Assembly (NCBI GenBank): GCA_002432085.1
Contig: DJFN01000210.1
Coordinates: forward strand, 5,942-12,004
Reading direction: 5' to 3'
Source: Flavobacteriales bacterium UBA5871
GTDB taxonomy: Bacteria; Bacteroidota; Bacteroidia; Flavobacteriales_D; Crocinitomicaceae
Length of the DNA: 6,063 nt
Below are positions 5,328 through 6,063 of this stretch, one piece after another. Positions within the stretch are counted from its first letter, which is position 1. Each line of letters opens with the position of its first letter. The notes beneath the pieces were generated by a model. That model worked only from the letters and a program-made list of their open reading frames with translations. It was not told the origin of the DNA and did not search any database. Position numbers and translations under genes: made by a program.

Positions 5328-6063
5328 ATGCGGATTGCGATCAACACCCGGTTCCTGCTCACTTCCCGAATGGAAGGCTTTGGCTGGTATACCTATGAAG
5401 TGGCCAAACGACTGGTGGAACAGCATCCCGAGCACGAATTCGTGTTTTTCTTCGACCGGCCTTACGATCAGCGTTTTATTTTCGGCACAAATGTGACGCC
5501 CGTCGTGTTGTCGCCGCAGGCGCGTCACCCGGTGCTGTTTTACGCCTGGTTCGAGTGGTCGGTGAAAAAAGCGCTGAAGCGCTATAACATCGATGTGTTC
5601 TTTTCGCCCGACGGTTATCTTTCGCTTGGCTCGGATGTTCCGCAGATCGCCGTGATCCACGACCTGAATTTTGAGCATTATCCGCAGGACATTCCAAAAC
5701 AGCCGCGTATTTATCTCCGGCGCTTCTTTCCGAAATTTGCCCGGAAAGCCAGCCACATCGTAACCGTTTCACACTATTCGAAGCAGGATATCTGTTCGAC
5801 CTATAACATTCCCGAAGATCGCGTGAGCGTTGGCTGGAACGGCGCTGCCGATGCTTTTATTCCACTGAATGGCGACACAATCGCCGATACCCGAAAGCAC
5901 TACGCAAACGGAAGGCCGTATTTCATTTTTGTCGGCTCGCTGCATCCCCGAAAGAATGTCGGACGTTTGCTCGAAGCTTTCGGCCGTTTTGCGGAAAAAA
6001 ACACGGAAATCGATTTGCTGATCGCTGGCGAAGCGCTTTGGAAGAACAAGCAATTGCACCTTC
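5328..6063 (+). CDS. GT-B glycosyltransferase (GT4-like), N-terminal part, runs off the right edge
   Basis: An open frame of 245 codons with no stop before the window ends. It begins MRIAINTRFL, and a glycine-containing stretch MEGFGWYTYEVAKRL (15-29) matches the N-terminal sugar-acceptor loop of GT4 glycosyltransferases (compare the common G-G-RYTYEL pattern). The interdomain and donor-side motifs follow: IAVIHDLNFEHYP (107-119), HIVTVSHYSKQDI (143-155), VGWNGAADAF (168-177) and FVGSLHPRKNVGRLLEAF (201-218). The last corresponds to the F-VG-L-PRKN start of the second Rossmann domain. The nucleotide-sugar-binding EX7E motif lies beyond the edge. Such enzymes transfer a sugar from a nucleotide sugar to a lipid-linked glycan at the cytoplasmic face of the inner membrane. 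Divergent orientation from the methyltransferase and flippase points to a role in the same surface polysaccharide. The start is supported by the promoter just upstream. Confidence 0.92.
   Translation, partial: MRIAINTRFLLTSRMEGFGWYTYEVAKRLVEQHPEHEFVFFFDRPYDQRFIFGTNVTPVVLSPQARHPVLFYAWFEWSVKKALKRYNIDVFFSPDGYLSLGSDVPQIAVIHDLNFEHYPQDIPKQPRIYLRRFFPKFARKASHIVTVSHYSKQDICSTYNIPEDRVSVGWNGAADAFIPLNGDTIADTRKHYANGRPYFIFVGSLHPRKNVGRLLEAFGRFAEKNTEIDLLIAGEALWKNKQLHL

Noticed and set aside
5244..5756. Minus-strand frame of 170 codons opposite the glycosyltransferase
   Set aside because: The plus-strand frame has clear GT-B motifs and a promoter; this one translates the repeat tract and has no family features.

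Overview
The window looks like a chromosomal cell-envelope region from a member of the Bacteroidota, probably of the Flavobacteriales type. The evidence is a Bacteroidota-style MreC followed by MreD, an outer-membrane beta-barrel protein of the kind common in that phylum, and two perfect matches to the phylum's unusual -7 promoter element (TAnnTTTG). Base composition is moderate, about half GC by eye. Species cannot be told from the sequence.

Layout. Six genes run right to left on the minus strand. From upstream to downstream they are an FkbM-family methyltransferase (5159-4431), a 14-helix polysaccharide flippase (4423-2960), UDP-glucose 4-epimerase galE (2915-1887), a secreted outer-membrane beta-barrel protein (1897-1148), mreC (1035-187) and the first 62 codons of mreD, which runs off the left edge. 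The first four are packed tightly (gaps of 7 and 44 bases, then an 11-base overlap) and look like one transcription unit for surface polysaccharide and the outer membrane. A 112-base gap with a GC-rich palindrome and an mreC promoter separates them from mreC-mreD, which are fused by a TAATG stop/start overlap. On the plus strand, a GT-B glycosyltransferase starts at 5328 and runs off the right edge. It is divergent from the methyltransferase across a 168-base intergenic region that carries short tandem repeats and a promoter.

How the genes fit together. GalE supplies UDP-galactose (or another epimerised UDP-sugar). The glycosyltransferase adds sugars, the methyltransferase may O-methylate a glycan, and the flippase moves lipid-linked oligosaccharide across the inner membrane. 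MreC and MreD belong to the elongasome, which directs sidewall peptidoglycan synthesis. mreB, which usually sits just upstream of mreC, is not there.

No clearly new biological system is visible; the genes are ordinary envelope genes. The most interesting signals are in the non-coding DNA: an 8-base-period tandem repeat running into the glycosyltransferase promoter, a palindrome with two competing pairings beside mreC, and promoters so close to start codons that mreC and the glycosyltransferase may be translated from leaderless or nearly leaderless mRNAs.
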